The translations under genes were made by a program, and so were the position numbers. A stretch of DNA of 7,862 bases from Bacteroidota bacterium (GTDB lineage Bacteria > Bacteroidota > Bacteroidia > AKYH767-A > OLB10), in the NCBI GenBank assembly GCA_016709725.1, contig JADJMG010000024.1:1-7862 (forward strand), given 5' to 3'. This document shows, piece after piece, positions 5,972 to 7,862 of this stretch. Numbering within the stretch: position 1 is the stretch's first letter; the number at the start of each line of letters is the position of its first letter. The notes beneath the pieces are model-generated. The model was not told the origin of the DNA. It made no database searches and saw only the letters and a program-made list of their open reading frames with translations.

Positions 5972-7862
5972 ATGAACCTGAAACAATTAATGTTAATCCT
6001 CGCAGTCTATCTAATTGCTTACGAAAATCATATGCATCAATTTCGATTGATTCAGTAATTACGACCACTAGTAGCTGCTCGAATAATGGGGTTGCAACAG
6101 TTTATGCAAGCAGCATTCCGGCAGGGACATTACTTTATGCCATTACTTCGGGTCCTATACTTGCTCCTATTCAAAATAGCAATATTTTTTCTTCTCTTTA
6201 TCCTGGGATTTATAATCTACAGTATATGATATAAACTTTGATAGTTTGGATTATCCGTTTCAGATAGATGGGAGCTACCAACTTCCTGATTTTACAACAA
6301 TAGGGATTGATCCAACTTGTCCCGGTTTTACTGACGGAAGTATAAATGTCTTGGTAGATTCAACAAAAGGATTGTCTCCTTATACTTATGAGATAATTTC
6401 TCCTATTGTTGTTTCATCCCAACTTTCAAGTTTCTTCTCAAACCTAAGCAGTAACACCTATTTTGTTAGAGTAACGGATGATTGTGGAAATTATCAAACT
6501 CGAACGGAAATACTGTTTAATACAGGAACCGAACTTGGCATCAACACCTTTATAATTCCTGTTGTTTCAAAATTGGTTGGCGATACATTTCGGGTTTCAA
6601 CAAGTTTATACCTTTTAAAAGAAAAATGGAATCAGCCTATTACTGTTACTTTCACAATACAACCTCGGGTACAATCACAAAACAGGCGAATCTCACGGTA
6701 ATTGATACCATAAATAGCAATCCTGGTTTGTTTGAAGTAACGAGATACTCTCGCAGGATTAACATACGGCGACTACCTCAACATTCAATTCAGTGATGTT
6801 TGCGGTATAACGGTTTCTCTTTATTAACACAATCTCTCCTTTCGAATTTGAATTAGTATATAATGCTACTACAGTAAATTGTGTATCTACATTTAGTGCC
6901 TATGCTGAATTAAAACACTTTCCTAATTACCCTTACGATTACACTTATCCCATGATACCCCTTTCATTTATTATGACCGACGCTACAACAGGACTACTTG
7001 TCGATTCAGGTAGTTGTACTTTTCCTTATTGTAGTATAAATTTGATTGCACAGATTCCTGGAAATTCATATAATCTAACCATCACAGATGGCTGTGGGGG
7101 ATGTTTTGGCAAAGAAACTAATAGTGTGGCCAACTGCAGGAGCACCACTCGTTAACGCATACCATAACCTTGGATGTTTGGATTCTACGGCTTCATTAAC
7201 ATTTGAATGTTTAGGATTTCAATCTCACCCTGGATTACGATTCTATCAGTCCATCAAATGCAGGTAACTAAACCTTTCTATGCTTATATTGAATCCTTAA
7301 TTTATCCACAAACATTCTTTGGTACAGCATCTCCAAATGTCATGTATTTGAAGGATTTTCCAAAAGGATTATATTCGTTTCAAGTACAGGACTCCTGCGG
7401 AAAATATTGTTCCTGGGACTTTTCTAGTAGAAGATTATATGGTTTCTAATCTTAGTTTTTCTTGGTACGTTAAACCTAGTTGCTTAAATAATAATACTCT
7501 CTATTACAATTTCAAGAAGGATCCGGAGCAGCTGTCTATGCGTCATTAACTGATCTAGCAACAAATCAAGTAGTAGCAGTTCCTCCTTTGAATTATTTTT
7601 TAGACTCAATAACTACTTTGCCCGTTGGGAACTACGCATTAGAAATTTATTACTTAAATCGTATGGGTAGTGGTCAACATTTTGATGGTGGCTTAGTCAC
7701 CAGTGGAATCTCATGTTGGGTTTTACATGATACCATTAGGATCGCGCCTTATACTAACAATTTTTTTATTACAAATAGCACGATCTATTGTAACGGAGAT
7801 TATTATGTTTACCTTGAAGTTGATTCAACAAGAGTGTTCCTCCATACCGTTTTGCAATTATA
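5972..7862 (+). CDS. large secreted Cys-containing repeat protein (adhesin-like), frameshifted, 3' partial
   Basis: At least 630 residues, starting at ATG 5972 and still open at the window end. The N-terminus is a good signal peptide: MNLKQLMLILAVYLIAYE, then, after restoring one base in the A4 run at 6024-6027, KSYA|SISIDSVI with an S-x-A cleavage site. The mature part consists of about six repeats of roughly 100 residues. Each begins near a Cys (SSCSNNG, PTCPGFTDGS, NCVSTF, GCLDST, PSCLNNN, YCNGDY) and ends with a GxY strand followed by DxCG (VTDDCG, FSDVCG, ITDGCG, VQDSCG). The second repeat resembles the SprB-type unit (GFTDGSINVLV, then LSPYTYEI) of gliding and surface proteins of Bacteroidota. 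It is probably displayed on the cell surface or secreted. Type IX export is plausible, but its C-terminal signal is outside the window. About eleven frame changes occur, for example near 6228, 6650, 6744, 6820, 7136, 7218, 7265, 7415 and 7510; from 7510 the frame is open to the end. Confidence 0.75.
6076..7862 (+). repeat. degenerate ~100-residue protein repeat array with DxCG end motif
   Basis: The conserved Tyr codon of the GxY/NxY strand that closes each unit falls at 6211, 6459, 6774, 7069, 7372 and 7633, so the units are 83, 105, 98, 101 and 87 codons apart. The Cys codons of the DxCG motif fall at 6483, 6801, 7093 and 7396, with a possible degenerate fifth (ISCW) at 7714. Opening Cys codons are at 6076, 6318, 6880, 7175, 7481 and 7789; the third unit (near 6590) lacks one. 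The repeat is visible at protein level only; the DNA copies have diverged. Confidence 0.6.

Noticed and set aside
1..7862. Programmed ribosomal frameshifting or an alternative genetic code
   Set aside because: There are about 30 shifts of mixed direction in unrelated genes and all three stop codons occur in frame; sequencing error explains this more simply.
1..7862. tRNA, rRNA, CRISPR array, insertion sequence or attachment site
   Set aside because: No cloverleaf-like stretch, regular DNA direct repeats with spacers, transposase motif or terminal inverted repeats were found on reading both strands.

Overview
The window looks like an AT-rich genome fragment from the phylum Bacteroidota (Sphingobacteriales, Chitinophagales or a relative). 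The taxonomic reading rests on the protein types: a TPR / PD40 beta-propeller / carboxypeptidase-regulatory-like / OmpA protein with the domain order of PorE, a secreted protein made of Cys-containing repeats of about 100 residues, and a sigma-70 factor paired with a one-helix membrane protein. No RNA gene, CRISPR array or insertion sequence was seen.

The sequence carries many apparent single-base errors. Every long gene changes reading frame several times, about 30 times in total, mostly at or beside short A, T, C or G runs, while the protein sense continues across each break. The genes below are therefore given as whole reconstructed loci, not as the short open pieces. The frameshifts are more likely sequencing or assembly errors than real decay, because all genes suffer equally and domain motifs stay intact. 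Four apparent in-frame stops are also present.

Layout. 1-132 (minus): end fragment of an unidentified, possibly membrane protein. 133-274: no convincing gene. 275-508 (plus): weakly supported small protein with a signal-like N-terminus; its stop overlaps the next start as ATGA. 505-2375 (plus): polytopic membrane protein with about eleven membrane segments and a C-terminal soluble domain, possibly GT-C-like. 2376-2429: convergent gap with a small hairpin. 2430-3292 (minus): single-pass membrane protein, probably an anti-sigma factor, directly downstream of 3295-3835 (minus), a sigma-70/ECF-like sigma factor. 3836-3939: divergent promoter region. 3940-5885 (plus): PorE-like periplasmic, peptidoglycan-binding protein. 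5972-7862 (plus, runs off the end): large secreted repeat protein.

Working model (inference): the sigma/anti-sigma pair on one side and the PorE-like plus repeat-protein genes on the other share one 104-bp divergent control region. The sigma factor may control expression of this envelope and cell-surface module, whose repeat protein could leave the cell by the type IX secretion system. The C-terminal sorting signal that would test this lies beyond the window.
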